DNA of 64,000 nt. Origin: an uncultured Hungatella sp. GTDB taxonomy: Bacteria; Bacillota; Clostridia; Lachnospirales; Lachnospiraceae. The stretch covers positions 14,059 to 78,058 of the forward strand of contig CAJUEJ010000018.1 of the NCBI GenBank assembly GCA_910585435.1, written 5' to 3'. Positions 34,004 through 43,770 of the stretch are shown piece after piece (position 1 is the first letter of the stretch; the number at the start of each line of letters is the position of its first letter). The notes under the pieces are model-generated. The model saw only the letters and a program-made list of their open reading frames with translations, had not been told where the DNA came from and did not search any database. The position numbers and the translations under genes are program-made.

Positions 34004-35155
34004 TTATACCGAATTTACCGGTACCTTACAAATTTCGTTCTCTATAAATTCCTTTGAATGCTTTACTGCCTCCACTAAGGCTTCATCCACTTTTACCCAA
34101 TCTATTTTATCATTTATCCGGTCTGGTTTCTCCCCTTCACCTGCAATCCTTGTCTCAAGATGAACGGAATGGAGAATATCTGACAGCCTTACATCTCTGC
34201 TGCTGTGCGGAAATACGGCAAACTGTTTATGAAAAATAATACACATGGAAACCCCATGAAAAGAATTTGTCACTACATATTCCGCATCATAAAGAAGCGC
34301 CAAAAAATCTAAAGGCCCACATCCCTTTGCATGTTTTTGATTCTTTGTCCAGCAAACATTCCTGATTTTGGGGTTTACTATCAGGACATTAAGTCCTGTA
34401 TATGCTTCAAGCTGTCTCAGATACTCTGCCATCCGAAGATTGTATTCCGTATAGTAAACCGCAATATATTTCCTCTTCCTTTTTTTCTTTGATTTAATAA
34501 GCGTTTCCCATTCCTCTCTGTTCAGCAAAAATACCGGATCTAAAACTACTTCCGGACTTCTTGCCCACAAATTTTTAATATAGGAAACTGCCGACGGTTC
34601 TCGTAAAGAGATCGCATCAAAATTAGCTAACAGAGCTGAAACAGGCTGATCAAAACGCTCCTCTAAACGCTCCGTCCCAATACTCGCTCCATAAGAAACA
34701 TAGCGGGAATTTTCTTTCCTCCATTTGCGGAATGTACAGAAATATCCCTCCTGAAGGCCTTCTGTTATTTCAGGATTCCATACCTGATCGCTTCCTACTA
34801 CATAAGTGTCAATGTTTTTATTAAACTCATAAATCTCTCTCGAATCCTGTAAACGTTTGGAACTGCTCACCAGATATTTTTTTCTGAAGCTGCTTATTTT
34901 GCATTTTGTCTTCAAATTGCCATAAAATCTTTGATGCCACATTTCCCCTGCTATCTGCCTTGTAATTCTATATATCCTTCGTAAAAAAACATCTTTTTCA
35001 TCAACTTGGATGAAACGATATCGTGAACGCAGGGCCATTGGATAATAAGGAATCATTACTGTTTCCTGATATTTATTCAAATATGTTTTAATCCCATAAC
35101 TTTGAAGCAATGCTCCATAATCATCTGCCCAATAGAACGTTAAAATACCAATCAT
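34004..35155 (-). CDS. Polysaccharide pyruvyl transferase family protein
   Basis: This is a 383-residue member of the family that adds ketal-linked pyruvate to sugars from phosphoenolpyruvate; some members have other roles. Family marks are MIGILTFYWADDYGALLQSY at the start, YVVGSDQVWNPE in the first domain, and VVTNSFHGVSMCIIF with the C-terminal catalytic His. It is the partner of the FrhB-like gene upstream (21-bp gap). A second pair of the same types occurs at 40993-44859. Confidence 0.88.
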   Translation of the reverse strand: MIGILTFYWADDYGALLQSYGIKTYLNKYQETVMIPYYPMALRSRYRFIQVDEKDVFLRRIYRITRQIAGEMWHQRFYGNLKTKCKISSFRKKYLVSSSKRLQDSREIYEFNKNIDTYVVGSDQVWNPEITEGLQEGYFCTFRKWRKENSRYVSYGASIGTERLEERFDQPVSALLANFDAISLREPSAVSYIKNLWARSPEVVLDPVFLLNREEWETLIKSKKKRKRKYIAVYYTEYNLRMAEYLRQLEAYTGLNVLIVNPKIRNVCWTKNQKHAKGCGPLDFLALLYDAEYVVTNSFHGVSMCIIFHKQFAVFPHSSRDVRLSDILHSVHLETRIAGEGEKPDRINDKIDWVKVDEALVEAVKHSKEFIENEICKVPVNSV

Positions 35156-35176
35156 AGAGCCCTCCTGGTGTCATTT

Positions 35177-36265
35177 TTATCTTCTTACAATTCTTTCTGC
35201 TAGAACAAGCGGCAAAATCCGGCTCAATACCATAAACATTTTTCTTCTTTTTGATTGTGAGGCAGGACTGCATAGCCTTGGTTGCAAAATATCTTCTTTT
35301 TCACATTGAAAATAACGGAATTGACTCTCCACTGACTTCCAGACATTATAAGCTTTTTCATTATGCAGAATCACCAATGAAGTGCCCATCCCATCTTTCA
35401 TATCCGGCTTTATTTTCTCAATTCCCCAGAAATCTCCCATAGTAATATCACTTCCCCTTTCTACTGTACAAAATTTGCAGGAATGGCAGGAAGGACGAAT
35501 GATATAATTCTGAAAATATAATTTACAGAACAAATCCTGATCCATAGAATAAGAATACTCTTTATTCCCAACGTTCAAAGAAATAGTATGTCCATTATTC
35601 TTCTCTCTTTTATCCCGAAAGCAAAAATCTGAAACTGTTCCGTGATACTTTATCTCCAGTTCTCTCAGGTACTTTTTCCATATTTGGGGAGATGGAACGC
35701 CATAGCATACTAAATCTGCCACAAGAAGCTTGTCACTCTCTCCTCCAATAAATTGCTTCACCGCCTGACATTGACAGGGAGTCCCCGTAAACAATACCTG
35801 CCGCCCGGCCTTAAGATACCTTTCTATTTTCTTATAACAGCCAGACATCTCACTTTGAACATACTTGCTTTTTTGCAGCAGTCCAAGTTCTTCCATCCTC
35901 TGAATATCTTTATGAAACACTCTGCCGCCAGAATCCATTGCAGCACCAAATACCACCCCGCCGCCAGAAAGTACGTGTTGGGCCAAAACAGGAAAAACAC
36001 CTCCTGATGTGCTTGAAAACCGTATGCTGTCATCCTTTGCCTGAGTTCCCAGATAGATACGTCCTCCCCCATTTCCCTTTTCTTCACAGGGGATCAGCGG
36101 ACACACAGCCTTACATTTTCCACAGCCCACACAGTTTTTTTTATTCACCTTGGGATAGGAAAATCCTTCCCGGTCCACAGCCATCTCTATCGCTTCGTTG
36201 GCACATATCTCCTTACAGACGCCGCAGCCGCAGCATTGGCTTTTCTTTTCAAATAATTTTGTCAT
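35177..36265 (-). CDS. Ferredoxin/FrhB-like iron-sulfur flavoprotein family protein
   Basis: This 362-residue protein is related to the beta subunit of coenzyme F420 hydrogenase. Two [4Fe-4S] ferredoxin motifs lie at the N-terminus (CCGCGVCKEIC, residues 11-21; CVGCGKCKAVC, 45-55). FrhB-type N- and C-domains follow, with SGGVFPVLAQHVL, FTGTPCQCQAVKQF and a cysteine-rich RPSCHSCKFC near the C-terminus. Such proteins occur in EPS loci beside pyruvyl-transferase-family genes; the redox reaction there is not defined. It overlaps the next GT2 gene by 17 bp. Confidence 0.88.
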   Translation of the reverse strand: MTKLFEKKSQCCGCGVCKEICANEAIEMAVDREGFSYPKVNKKNCVGCGKCKAVCPLIPCEEKGNGGGRIYLGTQAKDDSIRFSSTSGGVFPVLAQHVLSGGGVVFGAAMDSGGRVFHKDIQRMEELGLLQKSKYVQSEMSGCYKKIERYLKAGRQVLFTGTPCQCQAVKQFIGGESDKLLVADLVCYGVPSPQIWKKYLRELEIKYHGTVSDFCFRDKREKNNGHTISLNVGNKEYSYSMDQDLFCKLYFQNYIIRPSCHSCKFCTVERGSDITMGDFWGIEKIKPDMKDGMGTSLVILHNEKAYNVWKSVESQFRYFQCEKEDILQPRLCSPASQSKRRKMFMVLSRILPLVLAERIVRR

Positions 36266-37235
36266 CTTCGCCTCCAGACAGACATTTTACGGAGTCCTTA
36301 AGCCTTTTTGCCCAGCAATAAAACGGATAACTAAAAAAAGCTAAAAAAACAGATCCTTTTGTTACCCATGAGCGCTCCCGAAAATAAGGATCCCGCATCT
36401 CCTGTATAACCGCTTCTCTCATTTGATACAGCTCATTCTCAGGAAGACAATCCATAGCGCGTTTTAAAATTCTAAAATATGCCTCCTCCCAAAATCTGGC
36501 ATTCTCTGTTCTCCCACAGTTCTGTTCACTGACCTCAATTCTTTTAAATACGCTGCCAGCCACCAATACACCATCTAACGTAAATCTTAAATGCCAGGAT
36601 CCCCTTTCATTTTTTCTATAATAATACACAGCATCTGTAATATATACAGCAGAGAGCCCCTTACAAATAAGTTCATAAAAAAACAGCGTATCTTCACCTA
36701 AGATGAGGCCTTCCTCAAATCGCAAAGCCCCTATAGCCTTTCTTTTAATCAGCTTTCCTCCGATTCCCCCAAAAATAAAGTTTTTCTGAGAAAATTGATC
36801 TATCAGGCTGCCGCTGTCAAACCGCTGCCATTCTCTGTCTCTTTTTCCTTTCTCCCTTCCATCGGTAAAGCACATATCTGTTGTCTTATACTTTCCGAAA
36901 GCAATATCTGCCTTTTGCAAAAGTATCTGTTCAAGCAGCACTTCCAGTGCGTCAGGAGCTATTGCATCATCACTGTCCAGAAAAAAAATGTATTCTCCCC
37001 GTGCTGCATCCAAAGCAGCATTTCTCGCCGCAGAAACCCCTCTGTGTCTCTGCACATAAAGATGAATTCGGGAATCTCCTCTCATAAACTCCTTACAGAT
37101 TGCACAGGTAGAATCCACGGATCCATCATCTACAAGAAGAAGCTCAAAATCATGCTCTGTTTGTTTCAAAACAGAAGAGAGGCATTCTTTTAAGTAACAT
37201 TCTGAATTATACATCGGCACAATAATCGAAATCAT
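36249..37235 (-). CDS. Glycosyltransferase family 2
   Basis: This is a 328-residue GT-A enzyme that transfers a sugar to the growing repeat unit. ISIIVPMYNSECYLKECLSS is the family start, ELLLVDDGSVD the nucleotide-sugar Asp block, and FFLDSDDAIAP the metal-binding DxD. The C-terminal third has one weakly hydrophobic segment. It lies directly behind the PglK-like transporter gene (9-bp gap) and its 3' end overlaps the FrhB-like gene. Donor and acceptor cannot be predicted. Confidence 0.9.
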   Translation of the reverse strand: MISIIVPMYNSECYLKECLSSVLKQTEHDFELLLVDDGSVDSTCAICKEFMRGDSRIHLYVQRHRGVSAARNAALDAARGEYIFFLDSDDAIAPDALEVLLEQILLQKADIAFGKYKTTDMCFTDGREKGKRDREWQRFDSGSLIDQFSQKNFIFGGIGGKLIKRKAIGALRFEEGLILGEDTLFFYELICKGLSAVYITDAVYYYRKNERGSWHLRFTLDGVLVAGSVFKRIEVSEQNCGRTENARFWEEAYFRILKRAMDCLPENELYQMREAVIQEMRDPYFRERSWVTKGSVFLAFFSYPFYCWAKRLKDSVKCLSGGEDDKII

Positions 37236-37244
37236 TTTCTCAGT

Positions 37245-38945
37245 CTACCTAACTTGTACTAATTTCTGATTTTCTATTTTATAAATCTGATCGCATTCAT
37301 TTGCCAGATTCATATGATGCGTAACAAGTAAAATAGTTTTATTTTTCTTCACTGCTCTGATGGAGTCAATAACTGCCTTTTCTGTATCCATATCCAATGC
37401 TGCCATCGCTTCGTCCATAACAAGCAATTCAAAATCTTTGTATAAAGCCCGAGCCAGGGCGATCCTTTGCCGCTGTCCCCCTGATACAGCCGCTCCATGC
37501 TCACCAATCAAACTGTAAATTCCTTCCGGCAGTTTATCTACATCTTCTAATACCTGAGCAACAGCCAGAGATTGGCGGACCCGTTCATCATCAATTTCAT
37601 CTGCAAAAAAAGCCACATTATTTCTGATAGTTTCCCCATTCAAATAGATTGTCTGCGGAATATAACTTACGATCTCACCCAGCATTCCTTTACATTTTCC
37701 CTGGCTGTCTGTTTCTGTTACAATATCATAATCATCATAAAAAATATTTCCCTGCTGAGGAACTAAAAGCCCCAGAACCAAATCTAGAAATGTGGTTTTT
37801 CCCACACCAGAAGGCCCAATAACTGCAATTGACTTTCCGGCTGGTAAATCAACCGACATATCTGTAAATATATCGATACCCTCCCTATAAGAAAAAGTCA
37901 AATTACGTATCCTTAATCCTTCGGATAACGAAATCCGTTTTTGTCTATGCCCTTCGCATACTTCTTCCTGCCTCTTTATTTTTTCATACTCTTCCATGTT
38001 TGTACGCAATGATTCACAGGCTCTTCTTTCAAACTCCACACTGTGCAGGCTTTTAACAATACTGCTTCCTATGGGAAGCATACGTACAAGGAGTGTAACA
38101 AAAACGATTGTTTCTGCAAAAACAGATGTCAGATTTATTTCCAACATGACCCCTAACAACATTCCAAAAAAGAAAACCGCCTGAATAATATTGTTTAAAA
38201 AAACACCAACTGTTGTATTTCTATACAAAAATTTTTCCTGCATTTGTGCATATTTCTCGCCATACTTCTTAAAACGCCTCATAGCTGATTTCCAGCATTC
38301 ATCTATCTTAAAAATCTTAAACATTCCATAGGAAACTGTAATCTGCGCATTTAACCTGATTTCATATTTTCTTCTTTCTTCACCGTACACTTTCATATTT
38401 CTTCTGTTGAAAAAAAATACGAAAGTAACGCATAGAAAAAATCCACAGCATCCTATTAAACCTATACCTTTTGCTACTGCTACAAGAGCTGCGCAAAAAG
38501 CTCCCGCTGTCAAGCTTGCACTTAGGATATCAATTCCATTTATCAGCAGCCTCATGCAAGCCACACTGTCCCCACGAATCATAGTGATCGCCTGCATTGC
38601 TTCTCTATGATTATGCTTCAGCAAATCTTCTTTCATAAGAAGCTCATATAGTTTTATAGATAAATGATGTACTCCATGATAAAGTAATTCGTTTAAAATT
38701 TTACTTTTATATAATTCAAAAATCCCTTTCAGTATAATTAAAATATTCATTCCCAGGACTAGCACAACAAAATCCTTAGATACATTAGCAGCGCCCACCA
38801 ACTGATTCATAATAGGGAGCATCATTGAAATGCTGAATAAATCCACGATCGGTGTCATAATACTTAAGATACTATATATACTTAATGTTCTCTTTCCCTT
38901 AATATCCAATATCGCAATCAAATATAAAAACATAGACAGCATCAT
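37245..38945 (-). CDS. ABC transporter, PglK-like lipid-linked glycan flippase
   Basis: This is a 566-residue half-transporter: about six membrane helices (1-310) and an ATPase domain. Walker A is GPSGVGKTTFLD, the signature AVSGGQRQRIALARAL, Walker B ELLVMDEAMAALD, and the H-loop VTHHMN. Size and layout match PglK/MsbA-type exporters that flip undecaprenyl-linked oligosaccharides. The locus also encodes a Wzx flippase at 42188, so two flippase types are present. It lies within a run of GT2 genes with gaps of 9-15 bp. Confidence 0.88.
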   Translation of the reverse strand: MMLSMFLYLIAILDIKGKRTLSIYSILSIMTPIVDLFSISMMLPIMNQLVGAANVSKDFVVLVLGMNILIILKGIFELYKSKILNELLYHGVHHLSIKLYELLMKEDLLKHNHREAMQAITMIRGDSVACMRLLINGIDILSASLTAGAFCAALVAVAKGIGLIGCCGFFLCVTFVFFFNRRNMKVYGEERRKYEIRLNAQITVSYGMFKIFKIDECWKSAMRRFKKYGEKYAQMQEKFLYRNTTVGVFLNNIIQAVFFFGMLLGVMLEINLTSVFAETIVFVTLLVRMLPIGSSIVKSLHSVEFERRACESLRTNMEEYEKIKRQEEVCEGHRQKRISLSEGLRIRNLTFSYREGIDIFTDMSVDLPAGKSIAVIGPSGVGKTTFLDLVLGLLVPQQGNIFYDDYDIVTETDSQGKCKGMLGEIVSYIPQTIYLNGETIRNNVAFFADEIDDERVRQSLAVAQVLEDVDKLPEGIYSLIGEHGAAVSGGQRQRIALARALYKDFELLVMDEAMAALDMDTEKAVIDSIRAVKKNKTILLVTHHMNLANECDQIYKIENQKLVQVR

Positions 38946-38960
38946 TATTCTCCCACTTTC

Positions 38961-39857
38961 TTATCTTTTTCCCGCTGCATGTTCGTGGAAAATGCTTAAT
39001 AAAAGTTTAGCCTCCATTGCTTTCAGATGTTTTCCATACTTTCGCGCAATGCTGTACCTGCGCTGTAATTTCCAGCATATAATCTTCTTTTTTTCAGAAA
39101 AACAGCGGATATGGCAGATTCTGCCTATCTCATCTATTAATTTTTCAAACCCCTTATATCTGTCTTCTTCTTCTTTCTGTGTCCTTGTTTTTCTGGAATG
39201 GCTGTCTTCATGTACACGGACTCCATATAAGGTTTCCGGAATCGTATGGCAGTTATAACGGTACATATATGGAAGCAGCATCTGAAAATTCTGCCCCACA
39301 GGAGATTCCGGAATGCATCGTTTCGGATAAACAGTAAAAAAATCTTTTGTCCTAAGCATATAACAGCCGCAGCATACAAATGTTCTGCTGTATAAAATAT
39401 CCCAAAAAAGCTTCTCTTCTGTTATATCCCCAATTTTCTCATTGTCTGACACCATCTGCCCATCATCGTCAAAGTAAAACATAAGAGAACGGACACTGCT
39501 GTATTCCGGATTCCCTGCCAAAAAATCCACTCTTTTTTTAATAGAATCCTTTTCCAGCACATCGTCGCTGTCCGGCCATATCAGATATTCACCTTGAATC
39601 CGTTCAAGTCCTCTGTTAATTGCTGCCGATGCATTCTTGTGGCGTGTGTATACAATTTGGTATTCATATCCTTTGTCTGCAAATTTCTCTCTGTATCCCT
39701 CTGCAATCTCCAGCGTATGATCCTCTGAGCCGTCGTCTACAAGTATCATTTCAATCAGTGGATAGCTCTGTCGTAAAACAGAGTCTAACATATAACCTAT
39801 ATACTTTTCTCCATTCCACACAGGTGTGATGCAGGAAACCAGGCCTTTCTTCTGCAC
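38961..39857 (-). CDS. Glycosyltransferase family 2
   Basis: This is a 298-residue GT2. GLVSCITPVWNGEKYIGYML, ILVDDGSEDHT and LIWPDSDDVLE (DxD) are clear. The start is set at GTG 39857 because AAAGGAGG precedes it by a few bases; the TTG at 39875 gives a longer frame without a site. A Tyr/Arg-rich helical tail follows the catalytic domain. Its substrate is not known. Confidence 0.88.
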   Translation of the reverse strand: MQKKGLVSCITPVWNGEKYIGYMLDSVLRQSYPLIEMILVDDGSEDHTLEIAEGYREKFADKGYEYQIVYTRHKNASAAINRGLERIQGEYLIWPDSDDVLEKDSIKKRVDFLAGNPEYSSVRSLMFYFDDDGQMVSDNEKIGDITEEKLFWDILYSRTFVCCGCYMLRTKDFFTVYPKRCIPESPVGQNFQMLLPYMYRYNCHTIPETLYGVRVHEDSHSRKTRTQKEEEDRYKGFEKLIDEIGRICHIRCFSEKKKIICWKLQRRYSIARKYGKHLKAMEAKLLLSIFHEHAAGKR

Positions 39858-39884
39858 TGTACCCTCCTTTGCCAATATCCGTCC

Positions 39885-40889
39885 CTACTGCCTTTTCTCT
39901 TTTATTTTACGGTAGAAAGGACGTAATCTGCTTAAGAAAAAATAAACCGGTGAAAAAAAGAAACATGAAAAAAACAAAATCCTTCTTCTCAATGCCAGTT
40001 CTTTAAATAGTGGAGATTTCATTTCCTCAACTGCTTCTCTTTTTAAAGCGTTAAACCCGCTCTCATCATCTGCCTCCTTTATTTTCGTGCAGGCGATTTC
40101 TGCAACGTCTAAAAACAGCCTTTCCCATGACAATGCAAAATAAAAATTATCCTTTTGGAATTCGCTGTCCCTGATTTTTTGTATACATTTATAATAACAC
40201 TTAGCATTTTCTATTGTGACAGACCGTGTCATACTTTCTGGGTTTACCCGGTAGTAATACCAGCCAATATCTAAATAAACCATCCGTATCTGCTGAGAAC
40301 ATATGTGATACATAAATAAAGTATCCTCACCCCATGTCACATTCTCTTCAAAACGCAATTTCCCTATACAGTCACGGCGTATATTTACTCCGCCAACCCG
40401 TGATAAATCATGCACATTTTTTATATGAAACCATTGGTCAAGCTCCCTACCCTCTACCACCTGACATGGCGGTCTTTTATCGTTTTCGGATGCTTTTTCC
40501 AACGCATTTTTCAATTGCTGGGTACTCTGCTCTAAAAGAGAACAAAGCACTAATTCCGCCCCCAGTCTCTCCGCCTGCTTTACAGATTCTTCTATAAGCA
40601 GCGGATGAATCGCATCATCACTGTCCAGGAAAAAAATATATTCTCCCGAAGCAATATCAAGCGCATAATTTCTGGCTGAAGATGCTCCCTTATTCTTTTG
40701 ACTGAATATCTGTATCCTGTTATCTGTATTTCTCAATTCCTGACACAATTTCATACTACTATCCGTAGATCCATCATTAATTATAAGAATCTCCAATGAT
40801 GGATAGGTTTGAGACAGTACTGATTGAATACATTGCTGTATATGCCGCTCAGAATTATACATCGGAATAATGACAGATACTGTTTTCAT
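39885..40889 (-). CDS. Glycosyltransferase family 2
   Basis: This is a 334-residue GT2, closely similar in layout to the one at 36249. VSVIIPMYNSERHIQQCIQS, ILIINDGSTDSS and FFLDSDDAIHP are its active-site blocks; NVTWGEDTLFMYHICSQ is the acceptor-side segment. A hydrophobic stretch near the C-terminus (RRRILFFSCFFFSPVYFF) may associate with the membrane. The pairing with 36249 suggests an old duplication. Confidence 0.9.
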   Translation of the reverse strand: MKTVSVIIPMYNSERHIQQCIQSVLSQTYPSLEILIINDGSTDSSMKLCQELRNTDNRIQIFSQKNKGASSARNYALDIASGEYIFFLDSDDAIHPLLIEESVKQAERLGAELVLCSLLEQSTQQLKNALEKASENDKRPPCQVVEGRELDQWFHIKNVHDLSRVGGVNIRRDCIGKLRFEENVTWGEDTLFMYHICSQQIRMVYLDIGWYYYRVNPESMTRSVTIENAKCYYKCIQKIRDSEFQKDNFYFALSWERLFLDVAEIACTKIKEADDESGFNALKREAVEEMKSPLFKELALRRRILFFSCFFFSPVYFFLSRLRPFYRKIKEKRQ

Positions 40890-40992
40890 AATTCTCTTTT
40901 CCTAATTACGTAATTTTCTTATATTTTATTTCATTCTGCATGCCTCAAGCTCTTTACATAGGCTTTGCTGTTCCTGACGCGAAAAATTATAA

Positions 40993-42195
40993 TCAGATAA
41001 TTTTATGTTCTCTTTGTCTGAAAAGGTTCTTTATATTCTGTATGATTATCTTTCTACTTTTTTGTATAATGAATATTTTTTCAATACCATCATATCCCTT
41101 TTCAGAATAAGCTTTCATTAATTTATATCGCAGTTTTGAATGTATTACAGGATGTCTAAGCCGGGTATTGATTATCTTTACCTTAGAAATATTAACATCC
41201 TTTTTAATGATTAAACCTCCATACCGCTTGAGAAGTTCTTTCCCTTGTTTAGTATTTACAAGGAGACATGAAATCCCTGAATCATTAGAAAAAACACCCC
41301 CGTTTTCCCGCATTAATTCAGGGCTGTATTTTTCTGCTCCCCAGTAATCGCCTATTGTCAAATCGCCAATTCTATTCTCTTGTGCAAATGGACATTTGTA
41401 ACAGCAGTCCCGACACAATTCTCCATCAAGAAAAAATCTATAATATGAAGAGCTATCCGGATTGATTTTTTCTGAAATACTATCTCCACTAAAATTTTTA
41501 CCAGTAATTCTTCCATTATGCCCCCATCCGCTTTTCTTATCACGAAACACAAAATTCTGAATTACAAGATTCCTTTTTTCAGATTCTGTCTGGATATAGT
41601 CTTCAAAAATTTTTTTACTGGGAACTCCATGACAAATAATATCTATTGTATAAAACAAATCAGAATATTGATTTCCAACATAGGTTTTCATTGCCGCTAC
41701 CTGGCAGGGCGTACCTGAAAATAAAACCTTTCTCCCTTCTTTTAAATATGCAAGGACTTTATAAAATGTCTCAGCCGTATAGCTCTGAACATATTTAGAT
41801 CCCTGCAGTCTGGGAAGATCACGCAACGAATCTGTAAAAATATGTTTAACTGTTACATTTCCATTATCCAATTCCATTGCAGCACCACATACACTTCCCT
41901 TATCAGTAATGAACGCATATGCTAACGCAGAAAATACACCGCCTGATGCAGACATAGATAATTGTAAATCATCACTGTTAACTGCAGCATAGCACTCTTT
42001 TGTCAAGATTGTCTTTTTAGAATTAAATGAGCAGTTTTTCCTGCATGCCCCACAATTTGTACAAAGATTTTGATCGATCTCCGGATACCAGAATCCATAT
42101 TTATCCTCTTTCAGCTTAATTGCAGATTTAGCGCAAATCTGTGCACACATCCCGCATCCGCAACAGTTCTCTTTCGAGTCATACACATTAAGCAT
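40993..42195 (-). CDS. Second ferredoxin/FrhB-like protein
   Basis: This is a 400-residue homolog of the protein at 35177. Ferredoxin motifs are CCGCGMCAQIC (11-21) and CTNCGACRKNC (45-55). SASGGVFSALAYAF, LFSGTPCQVAAMKTY and CRDCCYKCPFA are the matching FrhB segments. ATG 42195 is preferred (GGAGG 10 nt upstream, overlap of 8 bp with the flippase gene). The longer frame to 42312 would run far into that gene. It forms, with the pyruvyl-transferase-like gene at 43771, a second copy of the pair at 34004-36265. Confidence 0.86.
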   Translation of the reverse strand: MLNVYDSKENCCGCGMCAQICAKSAIKLKEDKYGFWYPEIDQNLCTNCGACRKNCSFNSKKTILTKECYAAVNSDDLQLSMSASGGVFSALAYAFITDKGSVCGAAMELDNGNVTVKHIFTDSLRDLPRLQGSKYVQSYTAETFYKVLAYLKEGRKVLFSGTPCQVAAMKTYVGNQYSDLFYTIDIICHGVPSKKIFEDYIQTESEKRNLVIQNFVFRDKKSGWGHNGRITGKNFSGDSISEKINPDSSSYYRFFLDGELCRDCCYKCPFAQENRIGDLTIGDYWGAEKYSPELMRENGGVFSNDSGISCLLVNTKQGKELLKRYGGLIIKKDVNISKVKIINTRLRHPVIHSKLRYKLMKAYSEKGYDGIEKIFIIQKSRKIIIQNIKNLFRQREHKII

Positions 42196-43738
42196 TACGA
42201 TGATTCCTCCATAAATCATTAGAAAACATTTGTTTAACCACACATATACTGTCCTTAAAAAGCGGATATCTGAAATACACCACAACAAAAAACATATTAG
42301 GCAAGAAAACACTGATACACAACTTTATAATAAAAGTAATAATACCACTATTTGGAATCATCGCACAAATCAGGTTAACAAAAACAGCTGCAATCCCCAT
42401 AACTATAAGATATACTATCATTTGTTTTACAAATTTCCTTAAACTTTCATCTCTAAAAATCAGACTGAAAACGTTTCTGGTTATCCAGGGTCCACTAATA
42501 AGAAATATACTTATAATTGTAGAAAGGACTATACCATAAATACCTGCTGCCTTGACAAACATCAAATTCAGCGCCAAATTCACTAATCCGGAGATCAAAG
42601 GTCTATATCTATCTTCGTGCCAAATCCCAGATGCATCTTTATATACGCTCATCATCATTACATATTCATATCCCAAAAAGTAAATACAAAGCATAAACAC
42701 TACAGAGTAATTTAAAAGCAACTCTTCTCCCATCCAGAGGATCATAAAAGACTGGAATAACGAACTAAAGCAGCAGATACAAAACCCTAAAATCCAAATC
42801 TCTATAAATATAAACATATTGAAAATCTTAAAATTATCTTTAAGAGACTTCGTAATCATACTATTCCCAATACTGGCACGCACAGAATTATTTAAAATAG
42901 CCATAAAAGCCATTACAGCATTTAAAATAAGAAAATAATTTTGATAAACAGCCAATACTTCCAATCCTAAAAAGGATGAAATCACAATAGTGTCAGCAGA
43001 ATTTACAATTACACCTCCAAATCTGGCCGTAAATAAATCTCTGATTCTCTGATTAATAGAATGTATTTCCCTCTTAGGAAGTTTTCCCTTCGGCTTATAC
43101 TTTGGATACATCTTTTGTGATATAATCGCGGTGATCAAATTATTTAACACCTGCGATAATAAAATAGAAATAGCATAATAATAATAATTCCGGAATATAT
43201 ATAACGCTGCCAGTTGCATGGAATACTTTAAAGTATCTGTTATAATAGTCACTTTGCTAATAATATCCTGACGTTGATATGCATTTAAAATACTGTTCCT
43301 ATAGGCAAACATCCAGTATGTAGACACTGTTGCTCCCAGGTTGATGATATAGAGTATATAAATATTTATTTTATCTGGCATTTCTCTGCTTATCAAACAT
43401 GGAATAAATGGTGTAAGAATCAAACCTCCAACTAATATAATCATCCCAATTATATGATAATATATTTTATACAAACGCATTAAAGCACAAATTCTTTCAT
43501 CATCTTCTTCCACAATAGGTCTGTACATGGAAAAAACCATGGCGCTTCCTATGCCTAGTTCCGCCAGGTTTAAAATCTGCAGAATTGATGTAAAAAGGCC
43601 GTTTAATCCCAAATATTGTATGCCTAATGTATAGACCATTATTGTTCTGAATATAAATGGCAAAACAAGTTGATAAATTTTTAACAGTACGCCAAATACA
43701 ATATTCCGTTTTGTATTTTCTATTTTACTTACCTTCAT
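42188..43738 (-). CDS. Wzx-type polysaccharide flippase
   Basis: This 516-residue protein with 12-14 hydrophobic segments belongs to the polysaccharide biosynthesis (MATE/MOP-like) export family. It starts KVSKIENTKRNIVFGVLLK, and YLGLNGLFTSILQILNLAELGIG is the typical first-helix hairpin. It should flip undecaprenyl-linked repeat units to the outer face. It is transcribed with the FrhB-like gene that overlaps its end. The second exporter in the locus is the ABC protein at 37245. Confidence 0.92.
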   Translation of the reverse strand: MKVSKIENTKRNIVFGVLLKIYQLVLPFIFRTIMVYTLGIQYLGLNGLFTSILQILNLAELGIGSAMVFSMYRPIVEEDDERICALMRLYKIYYHIIGMIILVGGLILTPFIPCLISREMPDKINIYILYIINLGATVSTYWMFAYRNSILNAYQRQDIISKVTIITDTLKYSMQLAALYIFRNYYYYAISILLSQVLNNLITAIISQKMYPKYKPKGKLPKREIHSINQRIRDLFTARFGGVIVNSADTIVISSFLGLEVLAVYQNYFLILNAVMAFMAILNNSVRASIGNSMITKSLKDNFKIFNMFIFIEIWILGFCICCFSSLFQSFMILWMGEELLLNYSVVFMLCIYFLGYEYVMMMSVYKDASGIWHEDRYRPLISGLVNLALNLMFVKAAGIYGIVLSTIISIFLISGPWITRNVFSLIFRDESLRKFVKQMIVYLIVMGIAAVFVNLICAMIPNSGIITFIIKLCISVFLPNMFFVVVYFRYPLFKDSICVVKQMFSNDLWRNHRNA

Positions 43739-43770
43739 ATATCAATCCTTACTCTTATAATATAATTCTT

